A stretch of DNA of 64,000 nt from Kangiella koreensis DSM 16069 (GCF_000024085.1 NC_013166.1:1054001-1118000), one strand, 5' to 3'; shown: positions 1 through 9,174, counted from the first letter of the stretch. Numbers and translations: made by a program. Notes: generated by a model not told the origin, from the letters alone.

Positions 1-432
1 CTAATTGAGTTAGGTGTGGGTAAAGAAATCGTTTATCCAATTACGTTAGATGATTTGCAATTGGATTTTGAAAAGGGAGAGCGCACGGATACTTCTGTTG
101 TTAACTTATACATTAAGACGCCAATCAATAATAAAAATCAAGTTGAAAAGTTAGTGACCCGTATCAATGATTTCATAGTTGATATTTCAGTGTCAGGACG
201 TACCGAAGTTGAAAAAAATGGTGAGCTTGTTTTGAGTATTGTAAATCCTGAAAAGTATCGCCAAGAACTTTTAGCTGCAATTGCCAAAGATGTAAATTCA
301 ACCATTGAAATATTTGGTGATAATTATAAAGCAGACATTGATGGTTTAAGCCAATCATTAATGTGGGAGCGAGCTTCTGTATCTGAATTACGTCTTTATC
401 TGGAATATGATTTTACTCTGATTGCTAAGTAG
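1..432 (+). CDS. C-terminal part of an unrecognised protein (5' end outside window)
   Basis: The frame is open from base 1 to a TAG stop at 430-432, giving 143 visible residues. The GTG at 16 is the first start-like codon, but it has no Shine-Dalgarno in view, so the gene probably begins upstream of the window. The visible part is soluble, mixed alpha/beta in character and acidic, with no membrane segment and no motif I recognise. It ends in an alternating hydrophobic stretch (LRLYLEYDFTLIAK) that suggests a terminal beta strand. It is followed by a palindrome-rich spacer and then by an independently started gene. Confidence 0.6.
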   Translation, partial: LIELGVGKEIVYPITLDDLQLDFEKGERTDTSVVNLYIKTPINNKNQVEKLVTRINDFIVDISVSGRTEVEKNGELVLSIVNPEKYRQELLAAIAKDVNSTIEIFGDNYKADIDGLSQSLMWERASVSELRLYLEYDFTLIAK

Positions 433-460
433 ATAGATATCTATATAGCAATAACTGTAG

Positions 461-478
461 GGTGCGTCGTGACGCACC
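461..478. repeat. Short perfect palindrome (REP-like)
   Basis: GGTGCGTC, a 2-base GT spacer and GACGCACC form an 8-bp perfect stem, 29 bases after the stop of the first gene. No T-run follows, so it is not a classical terminator. The form resembles the short intergenic REP-type palindromes common in gammaproteobacteria, but I cannot show other copies in this window. Confidence 0.55.
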
Positions 479-499
479 GCTTGTTTCTAAAGTCACTGG

Positions 500-546
500 A
501 TCCCGTGGTGAGCGACCGAGGGAAGTACCTTTAGGTACCACGGGAT
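500..546. repeat. Long inverted repeat with 10-bp perfect arms
   Basis: ATCCCGTGGT (500-509) is matched by its exact complement ACCACGGGAT (537-546) across a 27-base spacer that itself contains GTACC repeats. The right arm runs into GGGATGACA. The second intergenic repeat region at 1720-1950 has the similar ending AGGATGACA, so the two may be members of one dispersed family. Confidence 0.6.
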
Positions 547-636
547 GACAATACTGGTAGTTTGACTACCACCTCTTTGCTCTTCTCTAAACTTCCTTCT
601 ATACTAAACTCCTGTGTCTAACTGCAGGAGTTCTTT

Positions 637-1680
637 ATGTTTCACACCTCTTTGAAGTTTCTATTATCTTCTCTTTTCCTTTCAGGGCTTTTAGTCGTTT
701 CCGCTGAGGCTGCTGATAATTCGTCTCCATCGGCTCAGTTACCTTCTTTGCTTGAAGTTAAGTCTTACGAGGTAGAGTGGGGCGGGCGTCCTCGTGATCC
801 TGCGGTGGCTCCTGATGGGATGGTGTGGTTCTGTGGTCAGGCGGATAATTATATTGCGCGTTTAGATCCTGAGTCGGGTGAGATGACGAAGTTTGCGGTA
901 CCTGAGGGGAGTCATCCGCATAATTTAATTGTCGATAGTGATGGTTTTGTTTGGTACGCGGGAAACCGTAATAGGCATATTGGTCGTATTGATCCTGACA
1001 CTGGTGATATTAAACAATACCCAATGCCGGAGGCTGTTAAGGATCCGCATACATTGGTATTTGATGCTGATGAAAACATCTGGTTTACCGCGCAGCATTC
1101 GAATGTGGTGGGGCATCTTGATGTAGACACTGGTGATGTTCGTTATGTCAGCATGACGCAGAAGCGTTCGCGTCCCTATGGCATTAAAACTGATGCTAAA
1201 GATAATGTCTGGTCTGTACTGCTTGGTACAAACAAACTGGCTTTTGTTGACAAGGAAAATTTAGAACTAACTGAAATTAAAATTCCTCGAGATAATGCAC
1301 GTCCTCGTCGTTTAGAAATCACCGAAGATGGCAATATCTGGTACGTGGATTATATGGGCGGTTTTTTAGGCCGTTATAATCCAGAAAATAAAAAGTTTGA
1401 AGAGTGGTTGTTACCCGCAGGCGAGGGCAGTCGTCCTTACGGCACCGCTTTGGATGATGACGGAGTGATCTGGATTGCTCAGACTGGACCTTATCCGAAT
1501 GAAATGGTGGGCTTTGATACCACTGCTGAAAAATTTATCAGCAGCACCGTGATTAAAGAAGGTGGTTCTATTCGTCACATGTATTATGACGCGAATGAAG
1601 ATGCTTTCTGGTTTGGTATTGATACCGGATTTATTGCCAGGGGTGAGATGAAGGGTAAGGGAAAAGGAAGTAAGAAATAA
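637..1680 (+). CDS. Secreted Vgb-like (streptogramin lyase-type) beta-propeller protein
   Basis: 347 residues with a signal peptide (about 1-25, ending in SAEA). The rest is a run of propeller blades with the Vgb signature of xPDGxVWF-type strands followed by GxIxRxDPxTG turns, for example around residues 58-80, 100-122 and 142-165. The family includes virginiamycin B lyase, but many exported members have unknown substrates. I could not confirm the lyase catalytic His/Glu/His set, and the last blade differs (SIRHMYYDANEDAFWF). The start is supported by a CAGGAG sequence 7 bases before ATG. The C-terminus is a lysine/glycine tail. Antibiotic inactivation should not be assumed. It is monocistronic between two repeat-filled spacers. 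Confidence 0.75.
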   Translation: MFHTSLKFLLSSLFLSGLLVVSAEAADNSSPSAQLPSLLEVKSYEVEWGGRPRDPAVAPDGMVWFCGQADNYIARLDPESGEMTKFAVPEGSHPHNLIVDSDGFVWYAGNRNRHIGRIDPDTGDIKQYPMPEAVKDPHTLVFDADENIWFTAQHSNVVGHLDVDTGDVRYVSMTQKRSRPYGIKTDAKDNVWSVLLGTNKLAFVDKENLELTEIKIPRDNARPRRLEITEDGNIWYVDYMGGFLGRYNPENKKFEEWLLPAGEGSRPYGTALDDDGVIWIAQTGPYPNEMVGFDTTAEKFISSTVIKEGGSIRHMYYDANEDAFWFGIDTGFIARGEMKGKGKGSKK

Positions 1681-2206
1681 AGTTAACTTTTTAAATTAAT
1701 ATTCAAAGAGCAAGAGCAGATCCTGAATCTAGTTCAGGATGACAAGACTTAAGAGTAGATTCCCTAAAGGGATTCCTTTCAGTCGCTATTCAGGCAGGCA
1801 ATTCTCCAAGAATTGCTTGTGACTAAAAGGAATGCCTTTGGTACATTTCCTACCTCTGGCTGACAGGACGTCAGGAATGCAGGTTTTGCAGGAGCAAAAA
1901 CCAGCCCTGTGGGTCAGATGACAAGATTTAAGAGCAGATTCCCTAAAGGGTTACGCCACCGTCACTCCCTATCGTGCAATACGTTCGCTCAAGACTTTCT
2001 CTCTGATGCAAATATGCATTTCTAAATCGTTTGTTTATTGTTTGGAATTATAGGACTATGATTTTCTGGTTGTTTGTTCAGCCAGTGTTGTTAGGAAAAA
2101 TCGTAATGGAACTGCTATCAAGGAACTTAAAATATTTATAAGGACTTTCTGAGTATGACCATTCGAACAAAAACTAATTAATCATATAGCACAAAGGGGA
2201 AATCCA
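1681..2206. repeat. Repeat-filled intergenic region
   Basis: About 525 bases with no convincing gene. It holds a perfect hairpin at 1720-1740 (ATCCTGAA, loop TCTAG, TTCAGGAT) and a nested inverted structure around 1774-1845 that includes GCAATTCT/AGAATTGC. A 34-base unit occurs twice in direct orientation (1738-1771 and 1917-1950) with two mismatches. The unit contains GATGACAAGA and the small palindrome CCCTAAAGGG. The organisation resembles degenerate intergenic repeat elements rather than a lost gene. The promoter of the gene at 2207 presumably lies in the last 150 AT-rich bases. Confidence 0.6.
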
Positions 2207-3733
2207 ATGATTCTTATATATAGACTATTGGCGGTTTGGCTTTTCAGTACTTTTTTATTTGCATGTCAGCAAGAAGACTCATCACAGCCAAAGGGCACAC
2301 CTGAAGAAGTTTCTGAAAAAGTTGAGGTGGTTGCTGAGGAGACTCTTGTTGAGATAGTCGACTGGAACTCTGACAGTTATGTACCATTTCCAGAAGGCTA
2401 TGGCTACATGGAAAATCTTGAAGTCTTGCAGCAAGCGACGGATAAAGGTGACAGAAAAATTATTCGTGAGCATGCCTGGAGTTTATGGGCGGGCATTATG
2501 CAACCAGACGAAAGCCTGGGCTGGCCATTATGGTTCAGTTGGCCGAACACCAAGGGTGCTTTCGAAACATCAGGCCCGGGTCCAATTGGGACGGAACAGG
2601 AGAAACCTAAGCCTCAAGCTAAGAGAGCCCATTCAACAATCGTACAAAAGAACTTAGAAAATGCACCAGACGTCGATACCCCTGCGCCTATCTATGAGCT
2701 GCCTTCTGAAGTTGTAACGAGCTATCCAAAAGGTATTTGCAAAGATAAGCATGGTAATGATATTGCTTGCGATGGTAAGAATTTTGTTTCTAACGGCGAT
2801 ATTATGATTGCGACTGAGTCTCTAAGTCAGGCAGCCATGAATGATATTCGCGGACGTAAACTCTATTTACAGTCGACTTTAAATGATGAGCACGCTAAAG
2901 GCACCCACATGCTGGATCTGGATCAAAAGTGGATTGTTACTAAGCACATGTATTGGCCGGTTAAAGCGAAAGGAATTACTGGGATTCCGGTTTGGAAAAA
3001 CAACTTTGAGCCAAGCTTCACCGGTTATGCGGGTTATGAAGTGTGGGACACATTAGTTGCCATTGACCCATCTGGATTGCAGGTAGGACAGATCGCCAAT
3101 GCGGAGTTCTTATATGGTGTTAAAGACCATGAAGGCAATACGATGGATACCGTAAAAGCTAAAGCCAAAGTGTATGCCCTTGATGATTTTTACTTCCATA
3201 AAATTACTGACGAAGATTGGAAGCGTTTTGACGAAGCTGATAAAGCGATTCTTGATGCTGCCAGCCGATGGGCCAACGGTAAGCCAATTGAGGTTGGTGA
3301 CTATTTAGTGACCGTCGCGATGCACGTGAATACCAAAGAGTTAGTCAGCTGGACTCTGCAAAGTGTCTGGTGGTCGGATGCGCCTAACGTAGGAATTTAC
3401 TCTGCCCATCGTCCAGACTTGCCACAGGCGCAAGGTCCATGGGATCACTATTTATTAACGGATGCCTATGCGGTTCCTGCCAATCCTGACGGTAAATTGG
3501 ATATTGCAGTAAATCCTTATATTGAAGGTGTTATTCATCCGATTGCAACTAACTGTCGTAACTGCCATGTTCGAGCAGGTTGGCCGACCGGTAAGGTTGC
3601 TGGTACTGCTAGCTATCAGAATCCAGACTGTCCTGGATTATTAGATGATCTAACTCCGAGCAGTGAATGTTTACAAGGTCTCACGCTGACTGATTACTTG
3701 TGGATTATTCCTGATCGTGCGGTTAAGGATTAA
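2207..3733 (+). CDS. Lipoprotein with a single C-terminal CxxCH motif, function unknown
   Basis: 508 residues. A lipoprotein signal is clear (hydrophobic stretch then LFACQQ, Cys near residue 20). An acidic Pro/Glu-rich linker (about 25-50) follows. The body is rich in Trp, Tyr and His. Near residue 450 there is NCRNCHVRAGWP, a CxxCH motif of the kind that binds heme c, followed by a short tail with two more cysteines. The body does not look like a standard cytochrome c, so it may be a monoheme outer-membrane or periplasmic oxidoreductase component. I do not recognise the family. The start has a good AAGGGG ribosome site. A rho-independent terminator follows at 3774-3798, so it is transcribed alone. 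Confidence 0.7.
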   Translation: MILIYRLLAVWLFSTFLFACQQEDSSQPKGTPEEVSEKVEVVAEETLVEIVDWNSDSYVPFPEGYGYMENLEVLQQATDKGDRKIIREHAWSLWAGIMQPDESLGWPLWFSWPNTKGAFETSGPGPIGTEQEKPKPQAKRAHSTIVQKNLENAPDVDTPAPIYELPSEVVTSYPKGICKDKHGNDIACDGKNFVSNGDIMIATESLSQAAMNDIRGRKLYLQSTLNDEHAKGTHMLDLDQKWIVTKHMYWPVKAKGITGIPVWKNNFEPSFTGYAGYEVWDTLVAIDPSGLQVGQIANAEFLYGVKDHEGNTMDTVKAKAKVYALDDFYFHKITDEDWKRFDEADKAILDAASRWANGKPIEVGDYLVTVAMHVNTKELVSWTLQSVWWSDAPNVGIYSAHRPDLPQAQGPWDHYLLTDAYAVPANPDGKLDIAVNPYIEGVIHPIATNCRNCHVRAGWPTGKVAGTASYQNPDCPGLLDDLTPSSECLQGLTLTDYLWIIPDRAVKD

Positions 3734-3773
3734 GTAAACCTAAACTTATACCGAAACCTATACCGAGAACAGG

Positions 3774-3798
3774 AAAGCTGGATTTATTCCAGCTTTTT
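3774..3798 (+). terminator. Rho-independent terminator after the CxxCH lipoprotein gene
   Basis: AAAGCTGG (3774-3781) pairs with CCAGCTTT (3789-3796) around a 7-base loop and ends in a short T-run. It lies 41 bases after the stop codon. Confidence 0.75.
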
Positions 3799-3911
3799 AA
3801 TGCTCACTCCGAAGGGGTTAACCAACATTTCGTTATTTTTTAGAGCTGACTAAACCATTCCAATCATCTGCGCATCTAACTCTTATTAACTATTATTTTT
3901 TGAGCGTACTA

Positions 3912-4796
3912 ATGAGTAGGTTTGTTTATATATTTGGGGTGTTTTTCTTAGTTTTATTTGGCTGCGCTAGCCACCAGTCAGTTGGCGGCAATAATCAAAT
4001 AAAGGAAAACCATGCCGATTCTAATGTTGTTCAAGTGATGGTTATTGGTAGCGAACACTTTGCTAGCCCTGGGTTGGATGTTATCAATATTGAGCCGATT
4101 GATGTCCTGACTCCGCAAAGACAGCAAGAGTTGCAAGCTATCGCTGAGTCATTGAGGCAGTTTGAACCGACAGTTGTTGCTGTTGAGCGAGTAACTAAAG
4201 CTCCTTATTATATTGATAATGGTTTTGTGGCATTCAAGGAATCTGATTTATTGAGCAAGCGCAATGAAACCATTCAGCTTGGTTATCGACTTGCAAAACT
4301 TGCTGGCTTGAAACAGGTTCATGGCATTGATGAGCAACCTTCAGAGGGTGAGCCTGATTATTTCCCGATGCAGAAGCTGATAGAGCAAATCAATAGGCAA
4401 AGTCGCATGGCGGAATTTCAAAGTATGATTGGTGATGTTACCGAGCGTTTAAATAGTTTCACTAAGGATAATTTACATCGTGATTTGGCTGAGTATTTGG
4501 CGCTGGCAAACACACCAGGCAGCCCTTTGATTGATGATGATATGTATTTTGATCTGATGAAATTTGACCAAGGCGAATCGCAACCTGGCGCAGAGTTGTT
4601 TGCTTTGTACATGATGCGTAATACTAAAATTATTTCAAAGCTGATTAATGTTACCAAGCCCGGCGACCGAGTGGTTATCATTTATGGAGCAGGTCATAAG
4701 CCTTGGTTTGAATATATTCTTAATGGACTAACAGATTATGAACTGGTTGATCCGGTTCCTTATTTGGAGAAAGCTTCTCAATCAATCAAACAATAG
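3912..4796 (+). CDS. DUF5694-like lipoprotein
   Basis: 294 residues from the ATG at 3912. A TTG four codons upstream is possible, but the ATG gives a tidy lipoprotein signal with Cys in FGCAS. The mature part starts with a beta strand (VMVIGSEHF), then has helices with RQQELQAIAESLRQFEPTVVAVE and ends with VVIIYGAGHKPWFEYIL. That overall plan, a TraB/ChaN-like alpha/beta domain with a conserved GSxHF and a late GxGH, matches proteins annotated as DUF5694. The biochemical role is unknown. A GC-rich mini-hairpin (ACCGC/GCGGT) with a T-run directly follows the stop codon and may terminate it. Confidence 0.65.
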   Translation: MSRFVYIFGVFFLVLFGCASHQSVGGNNQIKENHADSNVVQVMVIGSEHFASPGLDVINIEPIDVLTPQRQQELQAIAESLRQFEPTVVAVERVTKAPYYIDNGFVAFKESDLLSKRNETIQLGYRLAKLAGLKQVHGIDEQPSEGEPDYFPMQKLIEQINRQSRMAEFQSMIGDVTERLNSFTKDNLHRDLAEYLALANTPGSPLIDDDMYFDLMKFDQGESQPGAELFALYMMRNTKIISKLINVTKPGDRVVIIYGAGHKPWFEYILNGLTDYELVDPVPYLEKASQSIKQ

Positions 4797-5135
4797 TTTT
4801 ACCGCTTGCGGTGCAATTTTTGTAGATTAATCAACGTACAAGGTGGGCAAGGTCAAGAGCCTGCTTTGCTTCATAATTTTTGTTGTTATGATGTAAGAAA
4901 AACCGACAATTGTTAATGCCTGGCAAATTTGCTATAACGCTAAACCTGTTACAGGGAGTTATTATTTAGACATTATTCGTCTTTTCTATTTTTCTTCTCT
5001 CTCTTGGCTTGCCTAAACAACCTATCAAAAAATAAATAGTTATATAAAACTGTGCAATAGATAAACTCCTTGTGAAATGCCGTGAGCAGTTCTATTTTTA
5101 GAATGTAAGAACCAAGTTCTTACAAGGAGGTTAAA
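4797..5135. other. Intergenic region upstream of the multicopper oxidase
   Basis: About 340 AT-rich bases without a gene. The first 25 bases hold a weak terminator (ACCGC-TT-GCGGT then TTTTT). The last 35 bases hold the hairpin and Shine-Dalgarno described separately. In between I see no convincing -35/-10 pair and no RNA gene. Confidence 0.5.
5105..5123 (+). promoter_or_regulatory. Perfect hairpin abutting the Shine-Dalgarno of the multicopper oxidase gene
   Basis: GTAAGAAC, loop CAA, GTTCTTAC makes an 8-bp perfect stem. The ribosome site AAGGAGG (5124-5130) begins at the very next base, with ATG at 5136. As DNA it could be an operator. As RNA it could control access of the ribosome or protect the 5' end. 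The sequence shows position and symmetry only; the regulator is unknown. Confidence 0.6.
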
Positions 5136-7634
5136 ATGGATTTTTATCAAGTCTTTAAGAGGGTCTTTAAGCTTTTTATTTTAATTATCTTTAGCGTTAA
5201 TTGTTACGCTGAAACAACTTTCTCCAAACCTGTCCTCGATGTCGTCGACCTTAATCCTGACGAGAATATCTTTGAAGCTGAACTATCCATTGGTGAGCAG
5301 GACGTTACGTTAGACTCACAAACGGTTCATACCATAATTTATAAAGATGACAACCGAGTAGGCGGCTATCCCGCGATTGAACCTGATGGTATTCCAGTAC
5401 CGCAGATTGTCGTCACTGCCGGTGATACTGTGATTGTTAAGTTTACCAATACACTGCCAAGTGATTGCGCAGCTGTTGCCTGTAATTCAAGTATTCATTG
5501 GCATGGTATCGAGTTAGATAATGATAGCGATGGAACTGGAGTCACTCAGAATCGATTAACTGAGAATCAAGAGTATATTTATCGCTTTATTGCACCTCGG
5601 CCAGGAGTCTTTTGGTTTCATCCGCATATGATGCCTGGACCACAAACTTTTGCTGGCGCTTATGGCGCTTTGATTGTTAAAGATCCAAATGAACCCATGT
5701 TGCAGGCTAGTGGCGTTATCCCTTCGGAAGACAATACCCATACTTTGGTGTTAAGTGACATTGAATTCGATGCTGACGGTGATGTTGGTCTGCTCGATGG
5801 TGCGGAAGCTGTGCCTTGGACAACTTTAGCTGAAGAGTGTGGTAATACTGGTGCTGGATGCACAGGCGTTGCTAATGGTGTTTTGCCATTGGTTAATGGT
5901 CAGGAGGGGGGCGTTGAAACTCCGGTAATTACCGCAAAAGCAGGCTCAGGTGTTCGTTTGCGACTGATAAACACGTCGACCAATCGATACTTTAGGCTGG
6001 CGGTTACCAACAATGGTAGTGACAACAATATCTATCGTATCGGTGGCGAAGGCGGGTTTTTAGAGACGGTTCGACTTGAAGGTGGAACGCTTGGTTCTTG
6101 GGATACCAAGATCAACAAGGGTGAGGTTTTGATCAGTGCTTCGCAAAGAGCAGATGTGGTTGTCGTGCCACAGGGTAATGATGGCGATATTATCACTGTC
6201 AATGATGTCGCTTTTTCACGCGGCGGCCCACCACTGAATCACATATCACACGGTCCTCTTTTCTATATAAAAATTGATAACTCTTTATCCGATCCCGGTT
6301 ATACCATTGCTGAAGATGATGAGATTCTTGGCAGTGATGGAATTGAAAACTTAAAAGATGAAGTTATTACAGATGTCTACTCAGACCCAACTGTAGTATT
6401 TGATAGTAATCCTGGAGCTGGCAAAGGATCCGATGATCCTATCATTCGTCTTGTGGGTATTTCGGCAGGGAAAATTGGTATCGATGATGTGATTGGACAT
6501 TTTGAAACCAGTGGGCCTGACTATACTCAAGTGCCTTATCAAGACGCTACGCGTTATGCCAAAACGGGTGACACCATAGAGTTTACGATTTCCAATTTCA
6601 CGCAACAACACCATCCATTCCATCATCATGGTTTTTCATTCCAGCCTGTTCGAGTAATTGACAATGGGGCAGATATGGATGACCTCGGTGATGATTCAGT
6701 TTTATATGAATTTGATTATGAAGAGTTTGTTGACGTTATTGATGTGTACATGGGACAAAGTGTCGTGTTACGGATGCGTCTGGAAGACAGGCCTCGTATT
6801 ACTGATACGCGACAAGAGCTTGATGCTCCCGCACCAAACCAATACTTCGGTAGTGGCGGGGCAGCAGGGCGCTGGGTGTTCCATTGTCATTTATTCCTTC
6901 ATGCAACTATCGGCATGATTTCAGAATTGGTGGTTTTAGATACTGATCGAGATGGTGATGGAGTTACTACTGAGTTTGATTGTGATGATTTTGATCCCAG
7001 TATCACTTTTTGTAATACGCCACCCACTGCCAATGCGGGTGTTGATCAAGTCGCTGAATGCTCTGCATTCGATGGATCATCCGTTATCTTAAATGGTAGT
7101 GCTTCTACCGATCCAGAAGGCGATACTTTGAGTTATTTCTGGACCGCTCCTGGAATCGTATTCGATGATCCTACTAGCGTTACCCCTAGCGCTGATTTCC
7201 CACTTGGCGATACCGTTGTGACATTAACGGTTTCGGATGGCGAGTTTTCAGATGCTGATGAAGTAACGGTTACTGTCGAAGACACAACTGACCCGAGCAT
7301 TGTTGTCACTTTGGATAAAGAAACGTTATGGGCTCCTAACCATAAGTTGATTGATATCGAAACTACAGTTGAGGTCACCGATGTCTGTGATGCTAACCCT
7401 AGTTTTGAATTAACATCAATTACCAGCAATGAACCTGACGATGGAACTGGTGACGGTAGTTTTGAAGATGATATTGCCGGTGCTGATTATGGACTTGCTG
7501 ATCTGATGTTCCAGCTAAGAGCTGAACGTGATGGTAGTGAAGACGGTAGGATTTATACTATTATCTATACAGCAACCGATGGCTCTGGAAATTCAGACAC
7601 ATCAGAGTCTTATGTTGTAGTTCCGCATAATTAA
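5136..7634 (+). CDS. Secreted multicopper oxidase with C-terminal PKD-like domain
   Basis: 832 residues with a signal peptide (about 1-25). All four copper motifs are visible: HWHG (121-124), FHPH (161-164), HHPFHHHGF (about 492-500) and HCHLFLHATIGM (583-594), which carries the type 1 Cys584, His589 and probable axial Met594. It should oxidise phenols or metal ions with O2 in the periplasm or outside the cell. After the oxidase comes an Asp-rich segment (DRDGDGVTTEFDCDDFDPS, near 605-625) resembling a thrombospondin type 3 calcium loop. A PKD-like domain (about 640-720) and a final beta domain follow. Family members are usually about 450-650 residues, so the tail of about 200 residues is an addition, possibly for adhesion or anchoring. 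The ribosome site is very strong. Confidence 0.85.
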   Translation: MDFYQVFKRVFKLFILIIFSVNCYAETTFSKPVLDVVDLNPDENIFEAELSIGEQDVTLDSQTVHTIIYKDDNRVGGYPAIEPDGIPVPQIVVTAGDTVIVKFTNTLPSDCAAVACNSSIHWHGIELDNDSDGTGVTQNRLTENQEYIYRFIAPRPGVFWFHPHMMPGPQTFAGAYGALIVKDPNEPMLQASGVIPSEDNTHTLVLSDIEFDADGDVGLLDGAEAVPWTTLAEECGNTGAGCTGVANGVLPLVNGQEGGVETPVITAKAGSGVRLRLINTSTNRYFRLAVTNNGSDNNIYRIGGEGGFLETVRLEGGTLGSWDTKINKGEVLISASQRADVVVVPQGNDGDIITVNDVAFSRGGPPLNHISHGPLFYIKIDNSLSDPGYTIAEDDEILGSDGIENLKDEVITDVYSDPTVVFDSNPGAGKGSDDPIIRLVGISAGKIGIDDVIGHFETSGPDYTQVPYQDATRYAKTGDTIEFTISNFTQQHHPFHHHGFSFQPVRVIDNGADMDDLGDDSVLYEFDYEEFVDVIDVYMGQSVVLRMRLEDRPRITDTRQELDAPAPNQYFGSGGAAGRWVFHCHLFLHATIGMISELVVLDTDRDGDGVTTEFDCDDFDPSITFCNTPPTANAGVDQVAECSAFDGSSVILNGSASTDPEGDTLSYFWTAPGIVFDDPTSVTPSADFPLGDTVVTLTVSDGEFSDADEVTVTVEDTTDPSIVVTLDKETLWAPNHKLIDIETTVEVTDVCDANPSFELTSITSNEPDDGTGDGSFEDDIAGADYGLADLMFQLRAERDGSEDGRIYTIIYTATDGSGNSDTSESYVVVPHN

Positions 7635-7640
7635 ACGGCT

Positions 7641-7684
7641 AACCTACAAGCTAAATATTATCGTTTTAGCTTGTAGGTTTTTTT
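7641..7684. terminator. Bidirectional terminator between convergent genes
   Basis: AACCTACAAGCTAAA (7641-7655) is perfectly complementary to TTTAGCTTGTAGGTT (7665-7679), flanked by A- and T-rich ends. It sits between the multicopper oxidase (+) and the flavin oxidase (-) and can serve both. Confidence 0.85.
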
Positions 7685-7695
7685 AGGTCGCTGCA

Positions 7696-8979
7696 TTATT
7701 CCAGCTTTTCTTTCATCCAATCTTTAAGTTCATACCACCAGTAACTCGTCTGGGCAGCCATAGGTCCAAAAGGTCCTCCATTCCAGGGTAGGCCCCAAGG
7801 CTGAAAGTTCTTATAGGTTTCATTCTGTTTGGTGATGGCCGCAGCGAGGATTTCGCCTGCCGTAGTAGTTGGTGCAACGCCATGTCCACCAAAGCCGATA
7901 CCAAACCAGACGCCAGGTGCCAGCTCGCCAATTTGCGCCATCTGATGGCGCGCATAGCCCATCCAACCCTGCCAATTGTAATCGACCTTAACGTCTTTTA
8001 GATCGGGGAATACTTTGGCCAGGTCGCGACGCAAAATATGATCCAAGTCTTTAGGTTTGCTGGTATTAGCGTTGATGCGCCCACCCCACAACAGACGGGT
8101 GTCTTTGAGCGGGCGATAATAATCAAAGGCGAAGCGGGTGTCGTAAACGGCTGCTTGGGTATTGATGTAGTTCTGTAATTCATCGCCCAGTGGTTCTGTG
8201 GTCATGACATAAGTGGCAATTGGGAGAATCGAACGCGCAACCGGTTTGCACAAGTCGCCAATATAGCCGCCGCCTGATAAAACAACATTCTTGGCTTTGA
8301 CATTCCCATTAACCGTTTTAACAACCTTGGTAGCACTTTGGTAATCGATATCAAGTACCGGGCAGTCTTCGAATACCTGGCCGCCTTGGGATTGAATTTG
8401 TTTGGCTATGCCGCGTGCATAATTAAGTGGATGGAAGTGCATGGCATTTGGTTCAAACAGTGCGCCATGGTAACGGTCAGTTTTAAGCTGTTCGCGCAGT
8501 ACTTCAGGTTCAATGTACTGCCAGTCAACATCCATCTTATCGCGCATGAAAGCTTGTTCATCCAGTAACAATGACTGGTCTTTAAACCAGTTCGCCCATA
8601 ACACACCTTCATCAACCAGATCACAATCAATATTGTATTTTTTAACCCGCTCACGGATCAGGTTCACGCCATCCAGCGTTAATTGATAAAGCTCTTTAGC
8701 TTTTGCTTCACCCACCTGCTTGATGAGCTGTTTAGGCCCAAGAGAATAGCCGCCAAACACGAAGCCGCCATTACGACCTGAACAGCCCCAGCCAACCTTA
8801 TGTTTCTCAATAACCGCGATATTGGTATGGCCTCGCTCAATTAAACTCAGAGCTGTCATCAGACCGGCATAACCACCGCCAATAATACAGGTCTCAACCT
8901 CAAGGTTCTGTGGAAGAGGGTTGGTTTCCAGTTTGGAGTTCAGCGTTGCCGCGTAATAACTGTTTGGATAATTGGCCAT
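7696..8979 (-). CDS. FAD-dependent amino-acid/polyamine oxidase (PuuB/OrdL, DadA family)
   Basis: 427 residues. The N-terminal FAD-binding Rossmann motif GGGYAGLMTALSLIERG (about 33-49) is followed by the conserved GWGCSGRNGGF segment typical of DAO-fold gamma-glutamylputrescine oxidases. GIGFGGHGVAPTT near residue 365 is the second FAD-contact region. A long aromatic C-terminus (WGLPWNGGPFGP ... SYWWYELKDW) resembles oxidases that act on amines next to a carboxylated substrate. Reaction by family: O2-dependent deamination releasing H2O2 and ammonia; the substrate cannot be told here. There are no puu genes nearby, so the role is inferred from family only. Confidence 0.8.
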   Translation of the reverse strand: MANYPNSYYAATLNSKLETNPLPQNLEVETCIIGGGYAGLMTALSLIERGHTNIAVIEKHKVGWGCSGRNGGFVFGGYSLGPKQLIKQVGEAKAKELYQLTLDGVNLIRERVKKYNIDCDLVDEGVLWANWFKDQSLLLDEQAFMRDKMDVDWQYIEPEVLREQLKTDRYHGALFEPNAMHFHPLNYARGIAKQIQSQGGQVFEDCPVLDIDYQSATKVVKTVNGNVKAKNVVLSGGGYIGDLCKPVARSILPIATYVMTTEPLGDELQNYINTQAAVYDTRFAFDYYRPLKDTRLLWGGRINANTSKPKDLDHILRRDLAKVFPDLKDVKVDYNWQGWMGYARHQMAQIGELAPGVWFGIGFGGHGVAPTTTAGEILAAAITKQNETYKNFQPWGLPWNGGPFGPMAAQTSYWWYELKDWMKEKLE

Positions 8980-9174
8980 GATTAACTGATAGTCATTAGT
9001 GTTGTGAGAATCATAGAGAAAGCGTGTTAATAGTCAACTGGGCAGGTAGGCTATTTCATCAGGTAGGAGGAGAGTGGGGCGTACTTGCGTGATATTGGGA
9101 ATCTGGTACATGACATCAAGCCCCGTGCAGCGTTAGTATAAGCTTATGAGTAATACATGGATTAAGGAATTGGT

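Noticed and set aside
637..1680. Virginiamycin B lyase (antibiotic resistance) function
   Set aside because: The fold matches but the catalytic His/Glu/His set could not be confirmed, and exported family members usually have other roles.
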